From Pirellula sp. (GTDB lineage: Bacteria > Planctomycetota > Planctomycetia > Pirellulales > Lacipirellulaceae): a stretch of 64,000 nucleotides of DNA. A model generated the notes under the pieces. That model saw only the letters and a list, made by a program, of their open reading frames with translations, ran no database searches and was not told the DNA's origin. This document shows positions 9,284 to 18,006 of the stretch, one piece after another (position 1 is the stretch's first letter; every line of letters begins with the position of its first letter). The position numbers were made by a program, and so were the translations under genes. The stretch lies in contig PNKX01000007.1 of assembly GCA_013822725.1 (NCBI GenBank), positions 62,001-126,000 of the forward strand. Reading direction: 5' to 3'.

Positions 9284-10468
9284 TTAGGAGTTGGCGAGGC
9301 CGTTTCGTAGTTCTGTGGAGGAGACGTCTTCGCGGAACTCGGCGGCGGGGACTTCGTCGCAAATCGCGGCGAGGGCGGGGGGGAGCATTAGGTCGCTCAG
9401 CACGGTGAACTTGCCGTCGATCACCCGGCCGAACGCCAGGAAGCGGCAGCCGCGGGAAGCGATCTCCGCGATCGCGGCGTCTCGTTGGGATGGATCGCCG
9501 CCGTAGTATTTCGGATCAGCGATGCGGACGAGCGTGTCGATGCCAACGATGAACGTGGCGTTGGGGAAGAGTTCGGATTTTTCTCGGAAGGTGGGGGCGC
9601 GGGTTAAAGCGATCCAGCGGTCGTCGTCAAGTTCTCTCAACCACTCGAAGCGTTCCTCTATAGAAATGAGATCGAGTAGTGGCTTGTCGACGTTCTCGAT
9701 CGACAGCTCCCAGACGACAGGACAACGAAGGCGTTTTTCTGCGGCCTCCGCCATGCGAAGATGTCCCACATGCGGCGGGTTGAAGGCGCCTGGAAAAAGC
9801 AAGCGAATGGTGGAAGCGGCGCTATCATCCAGATAGTCCCACCAACTTCCCGGTCCGCAAAGATTCAGACGCTTGCGCCCTAGTAATAGATCCGTAGCTT
9901 CATCCGCTACCAGGACGCCATGACCAGACGCCCCACCATGCAATTCGGCGTCGGCATCGCTAAGACCACAACCTTTGAGCACAATCGCTAGGGTTTGTGC
10001 GGCTGCGATCTGCTCATCGGCTCCTCGATCGGGAGGCGAATCATCCAATGAATAGTGCCTCTCAAATGCTCGGTCATGAGTCTGAAAAGCCAGATGTCCC
10101 CGTCGTTCGCCTCGCTTCGGGCGATCGGTGGCCAAACTCGCGGTGGCGCCAACGCCTAGCCAAGTCTCTGGCGCGGCATCAGGGGCCAGCTCGCGGGCTC
10201 GCATGAACGCCGCCATCGCCATCGCTCGCGCCGTGGCGGCGCTGCAGGCTTGTTCGGGCTTGGCGCCGATCCAATCGGTCAGCGCGGCGTGCGAATAGGG
10301 GACGATCGCTTCCAGAATCGTCCGCGAGGCGCCGGGCGTTTGGAGGAGTGCGCTGATCGCTCCGCTCCCGCCGCCGGTGACGGCGATCACGATCTTCCTA
10401 CCGCTCGAATGAATCGCCGTCGCCACGGCTGACCATTCAGCGGGGATTTCAAACGATGGAGTCGCCAC
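9284..10468 (-). CDS. Fusion of a CinA-like domain and a nicotinate/nicotinamide-mononucleotide adenylyltransferase-like domain
   Basis: About 394 residues with two domains. Residues ~8-175 resemble the CinA C-terminal (PncC-like, nicotinamide-nucleotide amidase) fold: VTGGGSGAISALL, TPGASRTILEAIVPYS, CSAATARAMA, GVGATASLATDRPKRGERR. Residues ~220-390 are a nucleotidyltransferase with LLFPGAFNPPHVGHLRMA, the HxGH signature of NadD/NMNAT enzymes, and a late SSTELRNGL segment (the ISSTxxR-type motif). Amidase plus adenylyltransferase would join two NAD-recycling steps. From memory a plant protein has this same domain order; that could not be checked here. There is no ATG: the GTG at 10468 is a tentative start, and a TTG at 10651 would add 61 residues overlapping repeats. 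Confidence 0.75.
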   Translation of the reverse strand: MATPSFEIPAEWSAVATAIHSSGRKIVIAVTGGGSGAISALLQTPGASRTILEAIVPYSHAALTDWIGAKPEQACSAATARAMAMAAFMRARELAPDAAPETWLGVGATASLATDRPKRGERRGHLAFQTHDRAFERHYSLDDSPPDRGADEQIAAAQTLAIVLKGCGLSDADAELHGGASGHGVLVADEATDLLLGRKRLNLCGPGSWWDYLDDSAASTIRLLFPGAFNPPHVGHLRMAEAAEKRLRCPVVWELSIENVDKPLLDLISIEERFEWLRELDDDRWIALTRAPTFREKSELFPNATFIVGIDTLVRIADPKYYGGDPSQRDAAIAEIASRGCRFLAFGRVIDGKFTVLSDLMLPPALAAICDEVPAAEFREDVSSTELRNGLANS

Positions 10469-10654
10469 GATGACAATCCAATCAGTCGCGGAGGGCAGGG
10501 GAGGGAGCCGTAGAATGCGTTCAGCATGAACGCTGGGGGCGGGGGGCTCAAGTCTTGTGGGAAGACAGTACCGGGGGGATGAACCCCCGCGGCTCGCTTT
10601 TGCTGAACCCTGCACCCTGTGGGCTGACGCCTGTTTTGGCCCCGCGGGCAAAGA

Positions 10655-10701
10655 CGTCTGAGGGGCGCCGCGCTGTTGCCAGCGCTACGACCCCTCAGAC
10701 G
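10655..10701. repeat. Inverted repeat with CGTCTGAGGGG arms
   Basis: Perfect 11-bp arms are separated by 25 nt. It lies in the gap upstream of the CinA/adenylyltransferase fusion. No second copy of these arms was found in the window. Confidence 0.7.
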
Positions 10702-10860
10702 CCTGCCACGCTAGGCGCCACCCCCCCGAGTTGTCGCCTCCGGCCGCGCGGGTGTGCGCAACCATCGGCGACTGGCGTTGAACCGAAATCCAAAACCTGC
10801 CAAAAAAATTCGCGAATCGTACCTGCCGCTAAACCCACGAAAACTGAACCATCACGCCAA

Positions 10861-10920
10861 CGCCATTTAGCCCCGACCGCTTGCGACGGGCGCGCGGGCT
10901 AGAGCCCGCGGCTAAATGGC
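10861..10920. repeat. REP-like element, CGCCATTTAGCC family (copy 2)
   Basis: The arms CGCCATTTAGCC and GGCTAAATGGC enclose a GC-rich loop in the gap just past the end of the small lipoprotein gene. It is the same family as 9221-9283 and 16606-16664. Confidence 0.8.
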
Positions 10921-10961
10921 CGTGTACTGATAGAGTGCTAACCGGGACGCATTGCCGCTAG

Positions 10962-11216
10962 TTACGGCCTCTGTGCGGCTTGCGGTTCGCTGATCTCCTG
11001 CGCCCGTTGCTCGGCCAAGGCCGCCGCCTCGTTCGCGAGCTTGAACTCTGGACCGGGAGCGTAGTACTGCACGTCGTCGGTCAGATGGTACGGACTGGGG
11101 AGCGTTTGTCCCGCGACGTCGATCTGGCAGCCAGTCGACATGCCGCACGCCAGCAGCAGCAAACCGCCAGCCAGCATCTGAAACCGCGCGGAGCGCTTGG
11201 AAGTCGAAATGTTCAC
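10962..11216 (-). CDS. Very small lipoprotein
   Basis: 84 residues. The GTG at 11216 is chosen because a GGGAG ribosome-binding site lies about 7 nt upstream; the frame stays open far upstream but without signal-peptide logic. The basic N-terminus ISTSKRSAR is followed by a hydrophobic core LAGGLLLLACGMSTGC ending in a lipobox Cys. The mature part of about 55 residues is polar with an Ala/Glu-rich helix (EAAALAEQRAQEIS). No family was recognised. It is divergent from the CHAT/TPR gene, 443 bp away, so a shared control region is possible. Confidence 0.6.
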   Translation of the reverse strand: MNISTSKRSARFQMLAGGLLLLACGMSTGCQIDVAGQTLPSPYHLTDDVQYYAPGPEFKLANEAAALAEQRAQEISEPQAAQRP

Positions 11217-11659
11217 GATGGGCTCCCAACAGGAGTCTGTTCTATCTCGGCCGACGCACCTGACGCACCGGTCACGGCTTGCGGCGCCAGCATGGCGGCA
11301 ACAAACCCTACAACCGTTATCGGCGGCACGACCCGCAAACTTTGACTTCGCTGGCAGAAAATCTGGAAGCAGGCGAAACGGGGTCGGGAGCTTTGAGCCA
11401 CTGGCGCGACGGTTCTGCGCGGAACGCCGCCAGCGGGCCAAGGTTCCCGGCCCCTTCGTGCGTCCACTCGCCGGATGATTGGCGCTGCTGTTCGGCCCAT
11501 ATTCTCCCAATTGCAAGCATTCCCGTCGCTCATTGCTAGAATAGAAACCAGTGCCAAGCGGCCCCGCAACCGCCTCGTTGGCGCCATTCGCTGCACTTCC
11601 CGTGAGGCGCCACACCGCGCCCCGAACTGGAAGCGGCAGCGCCCGGAGCAGAGAACAAC
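11217..11659. other. Divergent intergenic region with one degenerate repeat
   Basis: This gap separates the small lipoprotein (minus) from the CHAT/TPR gene (plus). A degenerate copy of the GGGGTCGGGGACC element lies at 11380-11454. No confident promoter was seen. Open frames on both strands here lack codon logic or family similarity. Confidence 0.6.
11380..11454. repeat. Degenerate REP-like element, GGGGTCGGGGACCTTTTGCCA family
   Basis: The left end GGGGTCGGGAGCTTTGAGCC and right end GGCCAAGGTTCCCGGCCCC are diverged versions of the arms seen cleanly at 51364-51438 and 57062-57136. Its length (75 bp) equals that of the other two copies. Confidence 0.7.
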
Positions 11660-14600
11660 ATGCAAGCATCAGCTAGCGGGCTGAGGCTCGCGACTTTGGG
11701 GGCGTGCGCGGCGATTTTCTTCGCCGCCAGCCACCGGTCTGCGCACGCCCAGCTCGGCGACACGATTCCCTCGCAGCAGTACTACAACGGCATTGAATCG
11801 CTCTACGAGGGTGATTTTCGCGACGCCCAGCGTGCGTTCAGTCGCGCGCTCACCGGCGGCGTAAAAACGCTTGGACCCACCGGCACGGTTCGTTGGGTCG
11901 ACTCGATCTGCTATCACGCGATGCTCGGCGAAACCTTCTACCACTGGGGGCAGCCGGAGCAGGCTCTCCAGCAGTTCGATCAGGCCTGCACGCTCCTGTT
12001 GCAATATCCGAAGTGGATGCTGCGGGTCCAGTTTCCGCAGCAACTCGCCGCCAATGCGACGCTGGCCCGCGTCGCGATTCCCTGGGGGATGAGCGATCGT
12101 CGCTTCGTCCCCGGTCGGTTCGGTACGACGATGCCGGTGTCGCAGGGAAGCATCGACGCCAGCCAGCAGGTGCAGCAGGGGGGCGTCGTCACGCCGCCGC
12201 AACTTTGGCCGGTCGACGTGGTGGAGGTCGTCCGCTGCAGCGCACTCGCCATTCGCCGGCGCAACGAGATCCTCGGCCCGCTCGGCGCCCACGATTCCAT
12301 CTCGCGAACCCTGGCTTCGACGCTGGCGCGCGGCAGCGCACCGCCGAATCACTGGGCGGGCGCATGGGGCGACGTGTTGCACGGGCTGGCGCTCGCCGGC
12401 ATCGGCGATCAGGATCAAGCGCAGCAACGCTTTGATCGCGGCCTCCTCGCCGCAGGACAGTTCGACCACGACCTCACCTGCGTCGCGCTGTTGGAGCAAG
12501 GGAAGATCGCGCTGAACGCCGGCAATGCTTCGGCGGCTGTCGGCTTTTTTAGCGAAGCGAGTTATTCGGCCTTCCTGTTCCAGGACGCCGGCATGATTGA
12601 CGACGCGTTCCGCTGGCTGGAACTTGCCCGCATCGCGGCGAACGTCACCGATCCCAATCCGGCGCTGCAGAACGCCGCCGCCTGGGCCCGCCGCGAACGA
12701 TACAACTTCGTGGCGTCGCGGCTGACGTTGACGATGGCCGACGAGCGGCTCACCCTCGGCGACCTGAAGGGCGCCGCTCCCACCCTCGCCGCCGGCGTGG
12801 CACTGCTGGGCGACGCGCGCAACGGCATCTTGGGCAACTACGCCCAGTATCTCGATGCGCGCCTGCAGTTTGCCCAGAATCGCGGTTCCGCCCAGGCGGC
12901 TCTCGCGACGGCCCTGGCTGGTCAGCAGAAGATCTCTCACCCGCTGTTCCAACTGGCGATGGCAAATCGTATGTTCGATTCGCAGTCGCTGCCGATGCGC
13001 TCCGCTGCGCCTGTTTACGAACAACTGTTGGCGGATCCCTCGCCTGCCGACACGATGCTGTGGCCGCTCGAAACGATGGCCGTGATGATCACGCCGCAGC
13101 CGGAGGCGTACGATCGCTGGCTGCTCGCCGCGATCGACCGCAAGAATATCGCCGCCGTCTTGGAGATCACCGACTTCGCCAAGCGACGCCGGTACCATAA
13201 CGAGCTCCCTTGGGGCGGCCGTCTCGCAGCGGTGCGCGACCTCGTCACTGCGCGCGTCGATCGCCTCACGCCGCAGCAGCGGCAGCAGCAGGCGGAGATT
13301 TTCGCTCATTACCCCGAGATCGGCGGCGCGATCGCCGACGCCGGCAAACTTCAAGAGCAGCTCAGCGCCGTTTGGACGCCGGCGCCAGATGAGGCCGCGA
13401 AGAAGAAAGCGCCCCGTCTGTGGGAAGAATACGGCGCGGCCATCGACGATCGCGAAGCAGACCTGGCCCGCATCGGCGTCGGTCGCCTCCCGGCCGACAT
13501 CACGTTTCCTCCGACGATGGCGCCGATCGATTTTCAATCGCGGCTGCAGGCGGGGCACGCGCTACTCGTGTTTCACGACACGGCCGACGGGATGCTCGCC
13601 ATTTTGCTCACGAACAAAGCGGTCACCAGTTGGAACTGCGGTCCCTCGACTCGACTCGGCGGCCACGTTTCGAAATTTCTCCGCGACATCGGCAACGTCG
13701 AGGCGAATCACGAAGTTCCGATCGAGGAGTTGGCGTCGGACAAGTGGCAAGAGAGCGGAGCCAAGCTGTACGAGGCGATTTTCGCAGGCGCTTCGATCGA
13801 ACCTGCCGCCTTGAAGCAGTTGATCGTGATTCCTGATGGCGTCGTTTGGTATGTGCCGTTCGAAGCCCTGGTCGCCAAGGTTAGCGAAAAGCTGACGCCG
13901 CTCGGCAGTGTCGCCACGATCCGTTACGCTCCCACGGCGGCCCTGGCGTTCAGTTTCGACGGCGCCTGGCGCCGCGTCCAACGAACCGGCCTCGTGGCCG
14001 GCGACATGGTTCCCGGCGACGAACCGGCGCAAGAACAAGAAGCGCTCGCGGCGCTGCAAGCCGCGATTCCCGGCCCGATGCCGCTCGTCCCGCCGACGCC
14101 TGCGCCGACGCCGATCCTCGCCACCTTGCTCGACGCGCTGCTGGTGCTCGACGACGTCGATGCGCTCGGCGCCGATCCGCTCGCTTGGTCTCCGCTGCCC
14201 GTCGATCGCTCCTCGCAGCAGGGGGCTCTTGATCAGTGGATGACCATCGCGGGGAACGGCCCGCAGCGGATCTTGCTCCCCGGCATGCACACTGCCGCCG
14301 AGCGCGGCGGCAGAGCGGCGCGCAGTCGCCGCGGACGCGACGCCGTGGCCCCGGGCGACGAGCTCTTTTTCGCCAGTTGCGGCCTGATGTCGGCCGGCGC
14401 CGACACGCTCCTCTTGAGTCGCTGGCGCGTCGGCGGTCAATCGACGCTCGACTTGATCCGCGAGTTCGTGCAGGAGCTTCCTCATACCGCCGCCGCCGAC
14501 GCCTGGCAGCGGAGCATCCAGCTCATTCAAGAAACGCCGATCGATCCGACGGCCGAACTACGCGTCAAAGCAGGCAAGGACCCGGTCGAGCTCACTGCCA

Positions 14601-14899
14601 AGCATCCCTTCTTCTGGGCCGGCTACATGGTGGTCGACGCCGGCTGGCGTCCTGTTGAAGCGGAAGCGACAGCCGACCCGGCCGCCGTGCCCGTAGCCGC
14701 GGGTCAACCGCCCGCCGGAGCGCCCCCGCAGGCCGGCGTTCCCGCCGCGCCCGGCGCCGACCCCAAGATGAATACGCCGGCCGATCCGAAGGCTCCGCTC
14801 CCGGCGCCGGCTCCTGTCGCCCAACCTCCCGCGGATCCGCAGCCGCCAGCCGATCCCCAGCCCCCTAACGACAACAAGCCCGTCACGCCGACTAAATAA
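11660..14899 (+). CDS. Large secreted TPR protein with C-terminal CHAT (caspase-like) domain
   Basis: 1079 residues. The signal peptide ends near SAHAQLGD (around residue 30). Residues ~40-500 are helical TPR-like repeats (YYNGIESLYEGDFRDAQRAF, GQPEQALQQFDQA, GDLKGAAPTLAAGVALL). From ~630 to 1000 a CHAT-type domain follows: LVFHDTADGMLAILL, VIPDGVVWYVPFEAL, a candidate catalytic His877 (PGMHTAAE), Cys907 (FFASCGLMSAGADTLLLSRW) and the closing HPFFWAGYMVVD. CHAT domains are caspase/separase-like cysteine peptidases that usually cut other proteins. The His-Cys spacing is short, so the His is a tentative assignment. The last ~75 residues are Pro/Ala/Asp-rich and probably disordered. Substrate and trigger are unknown. 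Confidence 0.85.
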   Translation: MQASASGLRLATLGACAAIFFAASHRSAHAQLGDTIPSQQYYNGIESLYEGDFRDAQRAFSRALTGGVKTLGPTGTVRWVDSICYHAMLGETFYHWGQPEQALQQFDQACTLLLQYPKWMLRVQFPQQLAANATLARVAIPWGMSDRRFVPGRFGTTMPVSQGSIDASQQVQQGGVVTPPQLWPVDVVEVVRCSALAIRRRNEILGPLGAHDSISRTLASTLARGSAPPNHWAGAWGDVLHGLALAGIGDQDQAQQRFDRGLLAAGQFDHDLTCVALLEQGKIALNAGNASAAVGFFSEASYSAFLFQDAGMIDDAFRWLELARIAANVTDPNPALQNAAAWARRERYNFVASRLTLTMADERLTLGDLKGAAPTLAAGVALLGDARNGILGNYAQYLDARLQFAQNRGSAQAALATALAGQQKISHPLFQLAMANRMFDSQSLPMRSAAPVYEQLLADPSPADTMLWPLETMAVMITPQPEAYDRWLLAAIDRKNIAAVLEITDFAKRRRYHNELPWGGRLAAVRDLVTARVDRLTPQQRQQQAEIFAHYPEIGGAIADAGKLQEQLSAVWTPAPDEAAKKKAPRLWEEYGAAIDDREADLARIGVGRLPADITFPPTMAPIDFQSRLQAGHALLVFHDTADGMLAILLTNKAVTSWNCGPSTRLGGHVSKFLRDIGNVEANHEVPIEELASDKWQESGAKLYEAIFAGASIEPAALKQLIVIPDGVVWYVPFEALVAKVSEKLTPLGSVATIRYAPTAALAFSFDGAWRRVQRTGLVAGDMVPGDEPAQEQEALAALQAAIPGPMPLVPPTPAPTPILATLLDALLVLDDVDALGADPLAWSPLPVDRSSQQGALDQWMTIAGNGPQRILLPGMHTAAERGGRAARSRRGRDAVAPGDELFFASCGLMSAGADTLLLSRWRVGGQSTLDLIREFVQELPHTAAADAWQRSIQLIQETPIDPTAELRVKAGKDPVELTAKHPFFWAGYMVVDAGWRPVEAEATADPAAVPVAAGQPPAGAPPQAGVPAAPGADPKMNTPADPKAPLPAPAPVAQPPADPQPPADPQPPNDNKPVTPTK

Positions 14900-14914
14900 G
14901 CCTACGGCCCTTAG

Positions 14915-14935
14915 CCGGAGGCCCACGGCCTCCGG
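14915..14935. repeat. Hairpin CCGGAGGCC-cac-GGCCTCCGG
   Basis: A perfect 9-bp stem with a 3-nt loop lies 16 bp after the stop of the CHAT/TPR gene. It has no T-run, so it is a REP-like hairpin that might still aid termination. Confidence 0.6.
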
Positions 14936-15083
14936 GCGGGCGCCGCCAAGGCGATTTCTATCCGCTAACCGCGCCCCTCCCGGACCGCGTGGCGGTCTGG
15001 CTAGTCGTTGGGTCGTACTACTCCTGCAGCATGTCTCTCGCGCCGATGCAGAGCGTTTGGCGACGGCGTCGACTATCATCGAG

Positions 15084-16406
15084 ATGATGTCAATTCTCCG
15101 TCTGAAATCTCGCCACTGGCTGCTCGCGATCTTCATCAGTGCTTCGGCGCTGCCAGTACACGCTGCTAATTGGACGATCAATCGCGTCAACCACGCGCTA
15201 CTGACGCCTCCCGGCGGCGTCACCGTTGCTGAAATGAGCGGCGTCACCTACCTCGGCCCCGTCGCCGGCGCCCATCGCTTCATCGCGACGGAGGAAACCA
15301 AGGGCGAACTGATCCAGTTCGATCTCACGCTCTCCGCCGCCGGCGGCATCGACTCGATCGCAAACGTCACTGCAATCGACATTGTGCCCACGAGCGACTT
15401 CGAAGGGATCGCCTACACCAATCCTGAACGCAACAGCGTCTTTCTTGCCGCGGAAACCGGCGCTCATCTCCGCGAGGTCAGTCTCGCCACCGGCGCCGAA
15501 TTGCAGAACGGCGCCGTGCCGACGCTGTTCAACAATCGCCGCGGCAACCTCGGCACGGAGTCGCTGGCTCGCTCGCAGGACGGGAAAGCGATGTGGATTG
15601 CTAACGAACAGGCTCTCACTATCGACGGTCTCGTTTCAACCGCTGTCGCGGGAACGAATGTTCGACTCCTCAAGCTGAATGTCGCCGACAACGCCACCAG
15701 CGCCGGTCCGCAGTACGCCTACCACGTCGAGCCGATCCATGGAGCTTCGACGCTCGGCAGTCCCCAAAGCGGGCTCTCCGATCTCACGTTGATGCCTGAC
15801 GGCACGCTCCTCGCTTTGGAACGCTCCGTCGCCGTCGCTACGCCGATTTATCTCAACCGCATTTTTGAGATCAACCCCGCCGACGCCACCGACGTCAGCG
15901 TCGCTCCATTCAACGCGGGACTCAGCGGCCAAACCTTCACGCCTGTCGGTAAGTCGCTTCTCTGGTCGGGGCCGATCGACGCCTCGTTCGGCCAGAATAT
16001 GGAAGGCCTCACGCTCGGCCCGCAACTCGCCAACGGCGATTGGTCGCTGATCGGCGTCGTCGACAACGGCGACGGCAATAGCGGCAACACCATCGTCGCC
16101 TTCACCGCAACGCCCGTCATCTCAGCGGACTTCGACGCCGACGGCGTGGTCGACGGCGCCGATTTTCTCCAGTGGCAGCGCGGCAACGGAAAAACGATCG
16201 GCGCCACGCATCATGAAGGGGACGCCAACCGCGACGGCGCCGTCAATGGCGCCGACCTGGAGTTGTGGAAGGGGGCGTTCAGTGCACCGCCTGCTGGTGG
16301 TGCGACCACTGCGATCCCCGAACCGGCGACGATTTCGCTGAGCATCGCCGCCTCCCTCGCCGTCGCGGCGCATAAAAAAGTCCGACGCTCAGCGCGTCGG
16401 ACTTGA
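15084..16406 (+). CDS. Secreted esterase/phytase-like protein with dockerin-like repeat and PEP-CTERM tail
   Basis: About 440 residues. After a signal peptide (WLLAIFISASALPVHA) comes a phytase-like/esterase-like propeller domain with TYLGPVAGAHRFIATEETKG, DFEGIAYTNPERN and the SLARSQDGKAMWIANEQAL segment. Near residue 350 a dockerin-like double repeat follows (DFDADGVVDGADFLQWQRG, then DANRDGAVNGADLELWKG). The end is a PEP-CTERM sorting signal: AIPEPATISLSIAAS, a hydrophobic stretch and a basic tail. Exosortase processing and outer-surface anchoring are expected from the tail type. ATGs at 15084 and 15087 are equally likely. The last ~30 bases are also the terminator of the opposing tRNA-Gly. 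Confidence 0.85.
   Translation: MMSILRLKSRHWLLAIFISASALPVHAANWTINRVNHALLTPPGGVTVAEMSGVTYLGPVAGAHRFIATEETKGELIQFDLTLSAAGGIDSIANVTAIDIVPTSDFEGIAYTNPERNSVFLAAETGAHLREVSLATGAELQNGAVPTLFNNRRGNLGTESLARSQDGKAMWIANEQALTIDGLVSTAVAGTNVRLLKLNVADNATSAGPQYAYHVEPIHGASTLGSPQSGLSDLTLMPDGTLLALERSVAVATPIYLNRIFEINPADATDVSVAPFNAGLSGQTFTPVGKSLLWSGPIDASFGQNMEGLTLGPQLANGDWSLIGVVDNGDGNSGNTIVAFTATPVISADFDADGVVDGADFLQWQRGNGKTIGATHHEGDANRDGAVNGADLELWKGAFSAPPAGGATTAIPEPATISLSIAASLAVAAHKKVRRSARRT
16374..16404 (-). terminator. Intrinsic terminator of tRNA-Gly, inside the 3' end of the opposing CDS
   Basis: On the minus strand the sequence reads AAGTCCGACG, a short loop, CGTCGGACTT, then TTTT. It starts 10 nt beyond the tRNA 3' end. 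It overlaps the last codons of the plus-strand PEP-CTERM gene, giving that protein its basic tail (KKVRRSARRT). Confidence 0.85.
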
Positions 16407-16413
16407 AAGCAAG

Positions 16414-16484
16414 AGCGGGTGAAGGGAATCGAACCCTCGCCTAAAGCTTGGGAAGCTTTCGTTCTACCATTGAACTACACCCGC
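16414..16484 (-). tRNA. tRNA-Gly (anticodon CCC)
   Basis: On the minus strand a complete cloverleaf can be drawn: acceptor GCGGGTG/CACCCGC, D-arm GTTCAATGGTAGAAC, anticodon loop TTCCCAA (anticodon CCC, reading GGG), variable loop AGGCG, T-arm AGGGTTCGATTCCCT and discriminator T. No CCA is encoded. It is a single gene followed by its own terminator (16374-16404). Confidence 0.95.
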
Positions 16485-16605
16485 ACGATCTGCACCCCTT
16501 CAAGTCTAACGAACCCGACGCCGCCATCAATCCCTGACGCCGCCAAACGACGCCCCGCAGTCGCCCCCGATCCAACGCCCCGTCAAATCCGCTTCCATCC
16601 CGCAA

Positions 16606-16664
16606 CGCCCATTTAGCCGCGGGGCTCGCCCCGCGACCCGCCGCGAGCAGCGGGGCTAAATGGG
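16606..16664. repeat. REP-like element, CGCCCATTTAGCC family (copy 3)
   Basis: The arms CGCCCATTTAGCCGC and GCGGGGCTAAATGGG with an internal CGCGACCCGCCGCGAG match copy 9221-9283 closely. It lies 20 bp downstream of the Pro/Ala-rich gene at 16684. Confidence 0.85.
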
Positions 16665-16683
16665 TCCAGCGGTCGGCGACGGT

Positions 16684-18006
16684 TTATTGGGCGGTTTCGT
16701 CTTGCGGGTCCTTGGCGCCGACTTCGTTCGCGACTGCTTCCAATCGCTGCTGCAACTCATCCTTCGCGACGTCGCCTTCTAGTGCGGTCAGAAAATCTTC
16801 TTCCTCCGCCACGAGCGCCGCTCGTTGCCCGTCGACCAACTCGATCGTCTCCCCCATCGATCGCGGCGCAGCGACGAAGCGTCGTTCGCTCTTGCTCAAC
16901 CCATCGTAATACAGCCGCACGAACTGGTGCTGCACGGCGAGTTGTTCCAATTGCCCCACCAGCTGCGCGACCTCTCCTTCGGTCAGTTTGCCGCTGCGCG
17001 CAACCACCGTCGCCTCGATTTCATCAAGCCCTTCGTGATAGCCGCGGATCTGAGCGTTCAACTCCGCGAGGTTCACCATCACGGGCGCCGTTGGAGCAGC
17101 TTGAACGGCTGGCGGCGTCACGCGTCGCGAAGAGTTCGCCACCGTTGGCTGGCTCTCGGCAGGCAACGCTTCCATCGTCGAGGAGGGAGTCTTATCCGAA
17201 GCGGCAGGGGGAGCCGTCTTATTGGCTGGCGCTACTGGCGACGCCGCGGCCACGGACGGCAGGGGACGCTCCTCGTTCGTTTCCACTAACTTAGGCGCTT
17301 GCTCCGTGGAAGGTGCCGACGGCGGAACGTCCACCGGCTTCGCCGCGATCACGCGCTGCGGCGGAGCGGTCGGCGCCTGTTGAATCGGCGCTGCCGGCTT
17401 CATTGGAGCTGCTGGCTGAGTCGCGGCTTGACCGCTGCCCGGCACGCGCGGCGTGATCCGAAACTCCTTCGCCTTCGGCGGCGTGTACGCTTGCCCCGGC
17501 TTCAACGGCACATCTCGCGGCAATGCCGGCAGCGCGGCGTTTGCATTGACGTCTGCCTGCGGTTTCGACGCTGGCGGCGGCTCCACGGCGCCCGGTGGAG
17601 CAGAGGGGTTGGCTGCGGGCCCGGGCACGATCGCCGGCTTCTCCGCCTCGACAATCAATTCGCTAAACGCCGGCGTCGGCGGGAACTCGCCGCTCTCTCC
17701 CGGCAACGTCCCGACGATCGCCTTGCGCAACCACTGCTCCAACAGTTGCCGATCAGGCCCCGTCTGCGGCGACGTTTCCCAAGCCGCGAGCGTCTCCGCC
17801 AGTTGCACCTCGCGCACGTCGCGCGTCCGCCCATCGTGTCGCCACGACATTTGGATTTGGAATCGCAAGTCCGATTCGAGCGCCTCGATCCGCCCACTCG
17901 CCGGATCTCCGGTTGGCTGAGCCGTTACGCCAAGTCCCAGAATTGCCAGCGCCACCAGGGCGCTTACGATCGTCGTCGTCCGTTCGCTCATCGTCAGTTT
18001 GTACAT
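16684..18006 (-). CDS. Pro/Ala-rich protein with one N-terminal membrane segment
   Basis: 440 residues, no family recognised. An N-terminal hydrophobic segment (TTIVSALVALAILGLGV, residues ~10-27) is either an uncleaved anchor or a signal peptide. Then comes a short folded part (~35-115, FQIQMSWRHDGRTRD and a Trp-rich helix), a long Pro/Ala/Lys-rich region (~130-320) that looks disordered, and a helical C-terminus (~325-430: ELNAQIRGYHEGLDEIEATVVARSG in pieces, EDFLTALEGDVAKDELQQRLE) that may form coiled coils. ATGs at 18006 and 17991 are both possible. It is divergent from the VTT-domain gene. Layout suggests a periplasmic linker or scaffold, but this is a guess. Confidence 0.7.
   Translation of the reverse strand: MYKLTMSERTTTIVSALVALAILGLGVTAQPTGDPASGRIEALESDLRFQIQMSWRHDGRTRDVREVQLAETLAAWETSPQTGPDRQLLEQWLRKAIVGTLPGESGEFPPTPAFSELIVEAEKPAIVPGPAANPSAPPGAVEPPPASKPQADVNANAALPALPRDVPLKPGQAYTPPKAKEFRITPRVPGSGQAATQPAAPMKPAAPIQQAPTAPPQRVIAAKPVDVPPSAPSTEQAPKLVETNEERPLPSVAAASPVAPANKTAPPAASDKTPSSTMEALPAESQPTVANSSRRVTPPAVQAAPTAPVMVNLAELNAQIRGYHEGLDEIEATVVARSGKLTEGEVAQLVGQLEQLAVQHQFVRLYYDGLSKSERRFVAAPRSMGETIELVDGQRAALVAEEEDFLTALEGDVAKDELQQRLEAVANEVGAKDPQDETAQ

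Larger units (their letters stand above)
10469..10961. other. Intergenic stretch with hairpin repeats
   Basis: No convincing gene. It holds a GC-rich hairpin (10571-10592, CCGGGGGG/CCCCCGCGG), an inverted repeat with perfect 11-bp arms CGTCTGAGGGG (10655-10665) and CCCCTCAGACG (10691-10701), and a CGCCATTTAGCC element at 10861-10920. The short open frames across it read only repeat sequence. Confidence 0.7.

Noticed and set aside
10962-11669. 235-residue version of the small lipoprotein
   Set aside because: The extension runs through a degenerate repeat and lacks protein character; the GTG at 11216 has a good ribosome-binding site and signal peptide.
11669-13558. 629-codon open frame antisense to the TPR/CHAT gene
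   Set aside because: Arg/Gly/Ala-rich antisense shadow; the plus strand has a signal peptide, TPR helices and CHAT motifs.
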